From positions 1 to 38,189 of the forward strand of contig CALALX010000096.1 of NCBI GenBank assembly GCA_937925635.1: a stretch of 38,189 bases of DNA, written 5' to 3'. The notes beneath the pieces were generated by a model that was not told the origin of the DNA, ran no database searches, and saw only the letters and a program-made list of their open reading frames with translations. Of the stretch, positions 31,796-38,189 are shown in pieces. Position 1 is the first letter of the stretch, and each line of letters starts with the position of its first letter. The stretch comes from an uncultured Caulobacter sp. GTDB lineage: Bacteria > Pseudomonadota > Alphaproteobacteria > Caulobacterales > Caulobacteraceae. The position numbers were made by a program, and so were the translations under genes.

Positions 31796-32629
31796 ATGCG
31801 CTATCGTTCCTTCGGCAAGTCCGGACAGGTCGTGTCGGCAGTCTCGCTGCTGCTGGACGGGAGGTCGCGCCAGTCGGCCCGCGAGTGGCGCGATCTCGTG
31901 CGGGTGGCGCTGGACTGCGGGATCAACGGCTTCGAGATCGCCGGCGACAACCCGGCCGTGATCGAGGGCGCCGCCGAGGCCTTCGCCGACGTCGAGCGCG
32001 AGCTGCTGTTCGTCGCCTGGCGGCCGACCGCGCTGGCCGCCGACCCGTCCCACACCGTCGAGGCCCTGGTCGCGCGCATGGGTCTCGAATACCTCGACCT
32101 GATGGCGTTCGACGGCCCGCCGCCGCACGCGCCGTCCCTGGAGGGACTCAAGCGCACGCGCCGGGTCCGCGCCTATGGCCTCGCCGGGCAGGACGACGAA
32201 AGTGATCTGCTGCTGGCGCGCGGGGCTTTCGACGCGCTGTCGGCGCCCTACAGTCCCGCCTCGGGCTGGAAGGAGCGAAACCGGATCAAGGCCGCCGCCG
32301 CCCGCGACATGGCCGTCGTCGCCCACTCGATCTGCCCGGACGAGATCCTGCCGCGGCCGGTAGGGGTGCTGAAAAAGTCCCTGTTTCGGAATCGCGCCAA
32401 TCCCCTCGCGGGGGCCGGCAGCTATCGCTTCCTGGACAGCACGCCGGGTTGGACGCCCGAGGAGATCTGCCTCGCCTACGTCCTCACCGAGCCCTCCGTG
32501 ACCACGGTGCGGTTGGCGATCGACCGGCCCGAACGCGTCGAGCGCCTGGCCGAAACACCCGAACGGGACCTTCCCTCCGGCATCGCGGCCCAGATCGAGA
32601 TGGCGCGGTTCTCGGTCGCATCGGGTTGA
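31796..32629 (+). CDS. Aldo/keto reductase-fold protein without the catalytic tetrad
   Basis: 277 residues. The N-terminal MRYRSFGKSGQVVS, the helix DLVRVALDCGINGFEIA and the barrel-like spacing point to the aldo/keto reductase fold, and VRAYGLAG and PYSPASGWKERN fit later strands. The catalytic tetrad appears absent. The Asp of the second strand is Glu47, the Tyr is lost in GDNPAVIEG (about 51-55), the Lys is replaced in LFVAWRP (about 71-77), and the His of the fourth strand is Phe105 in DLMAFDGP. It is therefore probably a non-enzymatic relative or one with different chemistry. It lies between BolA and the CGFS glutaredoxin, all on the same strand, which suggests a shared task in iron-sulfur handling (inference). 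Confidence 0.8.
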   Translation: MRYRSFGKSGQVVSAVSLLLDGRSRQSAREWRDLVRVALDCGINGFEIAGDNPAVIEGAAEAFADVERELLFVAWRPTALAADPSHTVEALVARMGLEYLDLMAFDGPPPHAPSLEGLKRTRRVRAYGLAGQDDESDLLLARGAFDALSAPYSPASGWKERNRIKAAAARDMAVVAHSICPDEILPRPVGVLKKSLFRNRANPLAGAGSYRFLDSTPGWTPEEICLAYVLTEPSVTTVRLAIDRPERVERLAETPERDLPSGIAAQIEMARFSVASG

Positions 32630-32689
32630 CCCGGACGGCCCGGGTCCCTAGCTGATACACCTGTCCTCAAGACTGGAAGGCCCTTAGCC

Positions 32690-33034
<345 letters not shown>

Positions 33035-33050
33035 TCGCAGGATCGGGGGG

Positions 33051-33467
33051 ATGACGAAGCTGCTTGAGCCGCCCGAAGGCCGCCAGGTCTTCACGCGCGA
33101 CTTTGCGCCCGTGGCGGCCGACATCGACGCCAATGGCCATGTGAACAATGTGGTCTATCTCGGCTGGGTGCAGGACATCGCCATCGCCCACTGGGACTCG
33201 CGCGCGCCGGCCGAGGAGGCGGCGAAGTGGGCCTGGATCGTGGTCCGGCACGAGGTCGACTACCGCCGCTCCCTGCTGCTCGGAGAGACCGCCCACGCCC
33301 GCACCTGGGTCGGCGAACGTCGCGGCCCACGCTTCGACCGCTTCGTGCGCATAGACGGTCCCGACGGCGAGATGTGCGCCCAGACCCGATCGGAATGGGT
33401 GCTGATCGACGCCGCCACCAAACGTCCCGCCCGCGTGCCGGCGTGGATGGAAGAGATGTTCAGCTAG
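33051..33467 (+). CDS. Acyl-CoA thioesterase (4HBT hot-dog family)
   Basis: 138 residues with a hot-dog fold. The N-terminal DIDANGHVNNVVYLGWVQD carries the catalytic Asp and the His-Val-Asn-Asn helix start of the YbgC/FadM-like thioesterases. VVRHEVDYRRSLLLGE and RFDRFVRI are the conserved central strands. The expected activity is hydrolysis of short or branched acyl-CoA; the substrate is unknown. It follows grxD in the same run. Its last 8 bases overlap the convergent lipoprotein gene. Confidence 0.93.
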   Translation: MTKLLEPPEGRQVFTRDFAPVAADIDANGHVNNVVYLGWVQDIAIAHWDSRAPAEEAAKWAWIVVRHEVDYRRSLLLGETAHARTWVGERRGPRFDRFVRIDGPDGEMCAQTRSEWVLIDAATKRPARVPAWMEEMFS

Positions 33468-33813
33468 CCGCCAGCGGGTTGACCACGGCCACCGCCGCGC
33501 CGCTTGGCAGGCCGAGCTCCCCGTAGGTCCAGGTGAGGTCCAGCGGCCTCGCCATCGCCTTGCAGGCGTCGATCTTCTTCCGTCCGAACGCGACCGCGTA
33601 GCGACCGGCCTTGCGCTCCACGAACCAGGCGAAGTCGGCCTTGGTCGTGCAGCCGTTGGACATCACCCGGATGGTCAGGCTGTCCGCCGCCACCCCGGCC
33701 GACAGCAGCGGCTCCAGCTCGACCATCCCGGCGTCCGGCGACGCGTAGAGGGCGGTCGTCGTGCATCCGGCCAACGCCAGCGGCGCGGCGATCAGGAACA
33801 GGCGTCGATTCAT
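33460..33813 (-). CDS. Small lipoprotein, unknown function
   Basis: 117 residues with a type II signal peptide: MNRRLFLIAAPLALAGC, lipid on Cys17. The mature domain has MVELEPLLSAGVAADSLTIRV, two more Cys (SNGCTTKADFAW and IDACKAMAR) and ends AVAVVNPLAAS. Membrane-bound on the periplasmic side. The CTTKADFxW pattern recurs in short Caulobacterales-type proteins as I recall, without a named function. A longer frame upstream of 33813 lacks support. It is convergent with the thioesterase. Confidence 0.75.
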   Translation of the reverse strand: MNRRLFLIAAPLALAGCTTTALYASPDAGMVELEPLLSAGVAADSLTIRVMSNGCTTKADFAWFVERKAGRYAVAFGRKKIDACKAMARPLDLTWTYGELGLPSGAAVAVVNPLAAS

Positions 33814-33895
33814 GCGGCCAGGAGGGCATGAAGCCGAGTTAATTGGAAGACCGCGGTTCGGCCTGATAGCCAGCGCCTCCGTCGTGGAGACCGTC

Positions 33896-35311
33896 ATGCG
33901 CCGCACCCTCGCCGCCCTCGCCTGCCTTGCCGTCCTGACCGCGCCGCTGGCCGCGACCGCCCAGGACCCGACCTTTGACGCGGCCGGCTGGCGCGCCGAT
34001 CTCGCGCAGGTGCGCGAGGCGTTCGCGACCCGCTACGCCAATCTCGAATGGGCCCAGACCGTGCGCGAGGCCGATCTCGGCGCCGCCTTCGACCGGACGG
34101 AAAAGCGGCTGGCGACCGTGAGGACCGACGCCGAGGCCCGCGCCCTGTTCGACGGCCTCGCCCGCCACCTCGCCGACGGTCACGTCCGCTTCAGCTGGCC
34201 GTCGGCCATGGCCCCCGCCGGCGCCGCCCCGGCGCCGACCGCCCCCTCGCCTTGCGACGAGGTCGCCGGCCGCAAGGTGACCATCGGCGACACCGCGCTC
34301 GCCGGACTGCCCGGCTATGTTTCACTGAAAACGCCGGCCTCGGCGGTCTTTCCGGCCGGGGTCCTGGAGATCGACGGCCGCAAGGTCGGTGTCATCCGCA
34401 TCGCCGAGTTCACCGGCAGCCTGGCCCCGCAGTATTGCGAAGAGGCCCTGGCGGCCGGGACCCGGGAGGGCCTCTATGACGTCGTCCACGTCCGGCTGAC
34501 CAACGACTTCGCCGACCAGCTGCGCGCGCTGAAGGCGGCCGGCGCCGAGGTGCTGGTCGTCGACATCACCGGCAACGGCGGCGGCTCGGATTGGGCCGAG
34601 GCGCTGATGCGGATGGTCACGGCGAAGCGCCTGACGTCGACCCGCGTGGACTTCCTGCGCGGCGAGCACTGGACCGCCAACTTCGACCGAGACCTGATCC
34701 GTCTCGAGGCGCAGCTGAGGACCGCGAAGGGCGCCGACCGCGCCCTGCTCGCGGAGATCGTCGCCCAGGTGAAGGCCCGCCGCGCGGAAGCCGCCAAGCC
34801 CTGCGACGGTTCGCCGTGGCTGAAGCACGAAGCGCCGTCCTGCGAGATCCTGTCGCGCGGCTTCTACAGTTCGGGCTTCCTGCCGTCGGCCGACCCGAAG
34901 ACCCTGGCCGGACGGGACTGGGCCGGACTGGTCTTCAGCCCGATGTGGTACCCGTACGAGGAGGGCGTCTGGTCAGGACCGCTGCTGGTCGCGGTCGACG
35001 GACGCACCGGGTCTGCCGCCGAACAGTTCACCGCCGTCTTGCAGGACAACCAGGCCGCCGTCGTGGTCGGCGATCCCACCGCCGGGGCCGGCTGCGGCTA
35101 CACCTGGGGCGGCGCGCCCGTGACGTTGACGCACAGCAAGGGCGTCCTGCGCCTGCCGGACTGCGTGCGCATTCGCCGGAACGGCGAGAATGAAGTGATC
35201 GGGATCAGCCCGGACGTCGTGGTCGGCTACCACGCCGGCGAGGGCCCGAAGGCGAAAGCCCGGCGGCTGGCGACCGTGCTGCCCGCGGCCCTGGCCAGGG
35301 CTGGACGCTGA
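33896..35311 (+). CDS. Exported S41-family peptidase-like protein
   Basis: 471 residues with a signal peptide (MRRTLAALACLAVLTAPLAA, ending at TAQ). Region about 30-90 is a helical N-terminal domain; an S41-type core follows: VVDITGNGGGSDWAEALM (about 222-239) and the nucleophile region DGRTGSAAEQFTAVLQDN (about 366-383), then VVVGDPTAGAGCGYTWGG. In C-terminal processing peptidases a Lys follows in the GKG segment; here it reads AGAG, so the protein is not a CtpA-type Ser-Lys protease and may use another base or be inactive. A long Cys-containing insert (about 260-335) separates the two halves. GGAGA just before ATG 33896 supports the start. Substrate unknown. Confidence 0.82.
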   Translation: MRRTLAALACLAVLTAPLAATAQDPTFDAAGWRADLAQVREAFATRYANLEWAQTVREADLGAAFDRTEKRLATVRTDAEARALFDGLARHLADGHVRFSWPSAMAPAGAAPAPTAPSPCDEVAGRKVTIGDTALAGLPGYVSLKTPASAVFPAGVLEIDGRKVGVIRIAEFTGSLAPQYCEEALAAGTREGLYDVVHVRLTNDFADQLRALKAAGAEVLVVDITGNGGGSDWAEALMRMVTAKRLTSTRVDFLRGEHWTANFDRDLIRLEAQLRTAKGADRALLAEIVAQVKARRAEAAKPCDGSPWLKHEAPSCEILSRGFYSSGFLPSADPKTLAGRDWAGLVFSPMWYPYEEGVWSGPLLVAVDGRTGSAAEQFTAVLQDNQAAVVVGDPTAGAGCGYTWGGAPVTLTHSKGVLRLPDCVRIRRNGENEVIGISPDVVVGYHAGEGPKAKARRLATVLPAALARAGR

Positions 35312-35321
35312 TCTCCCAACC

Positions 35322-35353
35322 CCGCTCGTCCCGGCATTCGCCGGGATGAGCGG
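35322..35353. repeat. Intergenic palindrome after the S41 gene
   Basis: 14-base arms with one G-T pair (35322-35335, 35340-35353) around an ATTC loop: CCGCTCGTCCCGGC and its reverse. It is a common alphaproteobacterial intergenic palindrome and probably ends the S41 transcript. Confidence 0.55.
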
Positions 35354-35362
35354 AACAAGGAA

Positions 35363-35392
35363 AAGGGCCCGGAGATCGCTCTCCGGGCCCTT
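35363..35392 (-). terminator. Rho-independent terminator of rpsD
   Basis: Perfect 13-base arms (35363-35375, 35380-35392) with a four-base loop. On the minus strand it is followed by TTCCTTG after the stem's TT, a U-rich tail; on the plus strand it ends CTTCGC. It lies 26 bases past the rpsD stop. Confidence 0.85.
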
Positions 35393-35418
35393 CGCATTCG
35401 TTCCGAATGGTCGGCGTC

Positions 35419-36036
35419 TTACGACGCGTAGAATTCGACCACGAGGTTCGGTTCCATCTTCACCGGGTACGGCACTTCGGCCAGTTCCGGCGCGCGGACG
35501 AAGGTCGCCGACATGTGGCGGGCGTCCACGGTGATGTAGTCCGGGGTGTCGCGCTCCGACGACCCCAGGGCTTCAAGCACCAGGGCCATGTTGCGGGACT
35601 TTTCACGCACCGAGATCACGTCGCCCGCCTTCACGCGGTAGGAGGCGATGTTGACACGCTTGCCGTTCACCAGCACGTGGCCGTGGTTCACGAACTGACG
35701 CGCGGCGAACACGGTCGGCACGAACTTGGAGCGGTAGACGACCGCGTCGAGACGGGCCTCCAGCAGGCCGATCAGGTTTTCCGAGGTGTTGCCCTTCCGA
35801 CGGGCGGCCTCGGTGTAGGTGCGGGCGAACTGCTTCTCGGTCAGGTTGCCGTAGTAGCCCTTCAGCTTCTGCTTGGCGCGCAGCTGCAGGCCGAAGTCGG
35901 AGACCTTGGACTTGCGGCGCTGGCCGTGCTGGCCGGGGCCGTAGGAGCGCGAGTTGACCGGGGACTTCGGACGACCCCAGATGTTTTCGCCCATCCGGCG
36001 GTCGATTTTGTACTTGGCGCTATGGCGCTTGGACAT
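35419..36036 (-). CDS. rpsD: 30S ribosomal protein S4
   Basis: 205-residue S4, a primary 16S rRNA-binding protein of the 30S body that also limits decoding errors. It begins MSKRHSAKYKIDRRMGENIW, the alphaproteobacterial form that has no zinc-binding Cys set, and contains the S4 RNA-binding domain around 95-160 (RLDAVVYRSKFVPT, ARQFVNHGHVLVNGKRVNI). It stands apart from other ribosomal protein genes, as usual in this class, with its own promoter at 36161-36189, a leader of over 100 bases and a strong terminator. Confidence 0.98.
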   Translation of the reverse strand: MSKRHSAKYKIDRRMGENIWGRPKSPVNSRSYGPGQHGQRRKSKVSDFGLQLRAKQKLKGYYGNLTEKQFARTYTEAARRKGNTSENLIGLLEARLDAVVYRSKFVPTVFAARQFVNHGHVLVNGKRVNIASYRVKAGDVISVREKSRNMALVLEALGSSERDTPDYITVDARHMSATFVRAPELAEVPYPVKMEPNLVVEFYAS

Positions 36037-36066
36037 GTCGTCACTTTCATTCGACGCGGGCCGGCT

Positions 36067-36081
36067 CCTCCAGGATGGAGG
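36067..36081 (-). promoter_or_regulatory. Hairpin in the rpsD leader
   Basis: CCTCCA-TCC-TGGAGG on the minus strand, 31 bases upstream of the rpsD start. It holds GGAGG, so it could affect translation or bind S4 in autoregulation; that role is only inferred from position. Confidence 0.3.
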
Positions 36082-36160
36082 CGCGATCTCAACGGCGGCT
36101 ACGCATCACCCGTCATGTATTCCCGCGCCGACGGTTGCCCGGCGGCGTTTGGAAGGCGCG

Positions 36161-36189
36161 CTTATGATTGAGGGCGGGGGCGAAGTCAA
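36161..36189 (-). promoter_or_regulatory. rpsD promoter
   Basis: On the minus strand TTGACT (36189-36184), a 17-base spacer, then CATAAG (36166-36161; 4 of 6 to TATAAT). This is the clearest sigma-70-like promoter in the window. The -35 overlaps the stop codon of the upstream ExbD-like gene (36186-36188). The leader would be about 115 bases. Confidence 0.65.
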
Positions 36190-36590
36190 TTCTCGGCGGC
36201 GTCACGATCCTCGTCGAGAATCCAGACTGGGTCGGCGGGCCTGACCTTCGCCACGAGCTGATAGGCCGCATGGGCCCGTCCATAGGACACATCCGGCCCG
36301 GCGCTGACAAAGATGGCGCCGCCGGCCCTTGCCTGTATCCGTTTGAGTTCCTCGACGGTCGGCAGACCGGGTCGGGCGACGCCGTTCAGGAAGACACCGC
36401 CATCGGCATCCAATCGGATGACCGTCGCCTTCGACGCATCGCAGCTATGAAAACAATGGGTCGGATACTGGTCGACCTGCCGGGTCTCGCCTTCGGAGGG
36501 CCTGGCGTCGACCAAGGTGATCGCGAACAGCGCCAGCAGCACGCCGACCAGCGGCGTCAGATCGATGCGGGCGAAGGGTTTGTTCCCCAT
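36186..36590 (-). CDS. Orphan ExbD/TolR-like protein lacking the membrane Asp
   Basis: 134 residues: a short basic N-terminus, one membrane helix (about 8-28) starting RIDLTPLVGVLLALFAITL, and a periplasmic domain with RLDADGGVFLNG and an ELKRIQARAGG helix, the ExbD/TolR pattern. In ExbD and TolR the Asp in PLVDVLL is essential for proton use; here it is Gly16. No exbB/tolQ or tonB lies nearby. Two Cys in HCFHSCDAS could form a disulfide. The protein may be non-conducting or act without a motor. ATG at 36590 fits the ExbD start; a longer frame to 36719 is not supported. Confidence 0.78.
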   Translation of the reverse strand: MGNKPFARIDLTPLVGVLLALFAITLVDARPSEGETRQVDQYPTHCFHSCDASKATVIRLDADGGVFLNGVARPGLPTVEELKRIQARAGGAIFVSAGPDVSYGRAHAAYQLVAKVRPADPVWILDEDRDAAEN

Positions 36591-36703
36591 GGGTGGAGCG
36601 TGCGCCCGGTCCCCGTTCCACGCAACGTCAAAACTCTCCACTGCCCCCGCCCGCGAGTCCCTGTAGCTTCCGCTGGGACATCCACGTCGAATCCTCAGGG
36701 CCG

Positions 36704-38134
36704 ATGGCATTCGAAACACCCGCCGGCAGCCGCGCCGTCGCCGTCGTTGGCGGCGGCTTCAGCGGCACGTTGCTGGCGTTGAAACTCGCCGCCGCGCGGC
36801 CGGACTGGCGCATGACCCTGGTCGAACCTTCGGGCCGGCCGGGCCGAGGGCTAGCCTATGGCGCCTGCTCGCCCACCCATCTGCTGAACGTGCCGGTCTC
36901 GCGGCTGGAGACCGGCCTGACGCCGCGCTTCGATGACTGGCTGAAGGTCTACGGCGGCATGGACGAAGCGCTGGCGGAGAGCGGCGGCGATCTGCACGCC
37001 GCCTTCGCGCCGCGCACCGCCATGGGCGCCTATCTCGCCGAGCGCCTGGCCGAAGCCCGCGCCGTCGGCGCTGTCACCGTGCTGCGCGGCGAGGCCGTGC
37101 GGCTGTTGGACGGCTCTCGGCGCGGCGTGATGCTGCGCGACGGCCGCGAGGCCCTGGCCGACACGGTGGTGCTGGCCACCGGCAACCTGCCGCCCCGCCC
37201 GCCGCTGCCGGCCGGGCACTGGCTGGCCGACGATCCGGCCTTCATCTGCGATCCCTGGTCGCGCGAGGCGCTGGAGGATCTTGATCCCGACGCGCCGGTG
37301 CTGCTGCTCGGCACGGGTCTGACCATGGTCGACATCGCCCTCAGCCTGGCCGAGCGCGGCCATCGCGGACCGATGACCGCCGTTTCCCGCCGCGGCCTGC
37401 TGCCGGGCGCCCACCGCTACGGCGGCCACTGGGATCCGTTCCTCGGCCCCATGCTGCCGGCCAACCCGCTGGCGCTGTCGAAGGCCATTCGCGCCGAGGT
37501 TCGCCGTGGTGAGGCCCACGGCCAGCCCTGGCAGCGGGTGGTCGACGCCGTCCGTCCCGTGATTGGCCGCATCTGGTCGACCTGGACGCCGGCCCAGCGC
37601 CGCCAGTTCCTGCGTCACCTTCGGCCGCGCTGGGACGTCCACCGCCACCGCATGGCCCCGCGGATCGCGGCCGGCGTCGAGGCGCTGCTCGTCTCGGGCG
37701 CGCTGGCGACCCGCGCTGGCCGTCTGCGCGGCTGGCGACGCGAGGGCGGCCTGATCGCCGGCACGCTGCAGCCCCGCGGCGGCGGCGCGCCGGAGACGGT
37801 GCACGCCGCGCGCATCCTCAACTGCACCGGTCCGCGCAGCGACCTGCAGGGGCTCGAGGAGCCGTTGTTCGCCGACCTCGCGCGCAAGGGCCTGACGGCG
37901 CCTGACGCGCTCGGCCTGGGCCTTGAGACCGACGACTGCGCGGTGCTCAACGCCCGCGGCGAGGCGTCGTCCTGGCTCTACGCCGTCGGCCCGCTGACCC
38001 GCCCCGCCTGGTGGGAGATAACCGCCGTGCCGGAGATCGCCGCCCAGGTCGACGGCCTGGTCCATGCGCTGGCCCAGGATGTCGAGGTCCCGGCGCTGGC
38101 AGATGTGTTCGTCGACCTTGGCGCGGGGATCTAG
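36704..38134 (+). CDS. FAD/NAD(P)-binding protein (COG4529 type)
   Basis: 476 residues with two dinucleotide-binding segments: AVAVVGGGFSGTLLALKLAA at 11-30 (FAD, GxGxxG) and VLLLGTGLTMVDIALSLAER (about 205-224, NAD(P)). The family motif GRGLAYGACSPTHLLNVP follows the first. VLATGNLPPRPPLP and ILNCTGPRSDL are other typical parts, and WWEITAVPEIAAQ closes the protein. It is a probable oxidoreductase or hydroxylase of unknown substrate. ATG at 36704 begins the family domain; earlier starts lack support. Divergent from the ExbD-like gene by 113 bases. Confidence 0.9.
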   Translation: MAFETPAGSRAVAVVGGGFSGTLLALKLAAARPDWRMTLVEPSGRPGRGLAYGACSPTHLLNVPVSRLETGLTPRFDDWLKVYGGMDEALAESGGDLHAAFAPRTAMGAYLAERLAEARAVGAVTVLRGEAVRLLDGSRRGVMLRDGREALADTVVLATGNLPPRPPLPAGHWLADDPAFICDPWSREALEDLDPDAPVLLLGTGLTMVDIALSLAERGHRGPMTAVSRRGLLPGAHRYGGHWDPFLGPMLPANPLALSKAIRAEVRRGEAHGQPWQRVVDAVRPVIGRIWSTWTPAQRRQFLRHLRPRWDVHRHRMAPRIAAGVEALLVSGALATRAGRLRGWRREGGLIAGTLQPRGGGAPETVHAARILNCTGPRSDLQGLEEPLFADLARKGLTAPDALGLGLETDDCAVLNARGEASSWLYAVGPLTRPAWWEITAVPEIAAQVDGLVHALAQDVEVPALADVFVDLGAGI

Positions 38135-38142
38135 ATCCTCAC

Positions 38143-38167
38143 CCCCTCCTCCTCGATGGAGGAGGGG
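38143..38167. repeat. Intergenic palindrome, window end
   Basis: Perfect 10-base arms (CCCCTCCTCC and its complement) with a TCGAT loop, followed by CAGGGGTGGTGG. This is a common Caulobacterales-type intergenic repeat, just after the last gene, and may act in 3'-end formation. Confidence 0.6.
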
Positions 38168-38189
38168 CAGGGGTGGTGGTGTGGCCGCC

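Overview
The window is high-GC DNA of an alphaproteobacterium, most likely in or near Caulobacteraceae (Caulobacter/Phenylobacterium type). This rests on family content and style: the zeta-type F1-ATPase inhibitor (DUF1476), a TorF-like porin, the CGFS glutaredoxin/BolA pair, split PurS/PurQ/PurL, tandem Spinster-type MFS genes, and short GC-rich intergenic palindromes of the kind common in that group. Genus is an inference. No IS element, prophage, CRISPR array or plasmid function was seen; the region reads as core chromosome with some accessory genes.

Layout. 0.1-4.6 kb: cysE (minus), a secreted protein, a nitroreductase, queF (minus), an SDR and a TorF-like porin. 4.7-7.5 kb (minus): a hybrid histidine kinase, tRNA-Leu(UAA), a small secreted protein and a stand-alone CinA N-terminal (MoaB-fold) domain. 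7.55-11.1 kb (plus): sfsA, a methyltransferase and a small, probably frameshifted membrane gene in a start/stop-overlap chain, then map, an inverted pair of repeat elements and radC. 11.06-13.4 kb (minus): msrP-msrQ and a glutathione-transferase-like gene. 13.5-19.2 kb (plus): four consecutive paralogous MFS transporters.

19.2-27.4 kb holds most of the later steps of de novo IMP synthesis: purB, purC, purS, purQ and purL. Interleaved are a UDG-superfamily deoxyinosine-type glycosylase whose expected start lacks a standard codon, the zeta ATPase inhibitor (minus), a membrane protein, a Gln-rich microprotein (minus) and a cyclophilin (minus). PurS, PurQ and the 732-residue PurL should form the three-part FGAM synthase; PurC and PurB act on later intermediates.

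27.5-38.1 kb: a stand-alone CinA C-terminal domain coupled to an M28 peptidase (minus), a small secreted protein, a serine hydrolase, a lipoprotein (minus), then a BolA - aldo/keto-reductase-like - CGFS glutaredoxin - thioesterase run. The reductase-like member appears to have lost its catalytic tetrad. After that come a small lipoprotein (minus), an S41-like peptidase, rpsD with its terminator and a readable promoter (minus), an orphan ExbD/TolR-like protein lacking the usual intramembrane Asp (minus), and a COG4529-type FAD/NAD(P)-binding protein. No single large undescribed system is evident. The best leads are the MFS array, the degenerate reductase in the Fe-S gene run, the Asp-less ExbD, the glycosylase start, and the CinA C-domain with an altered active-site Lys.
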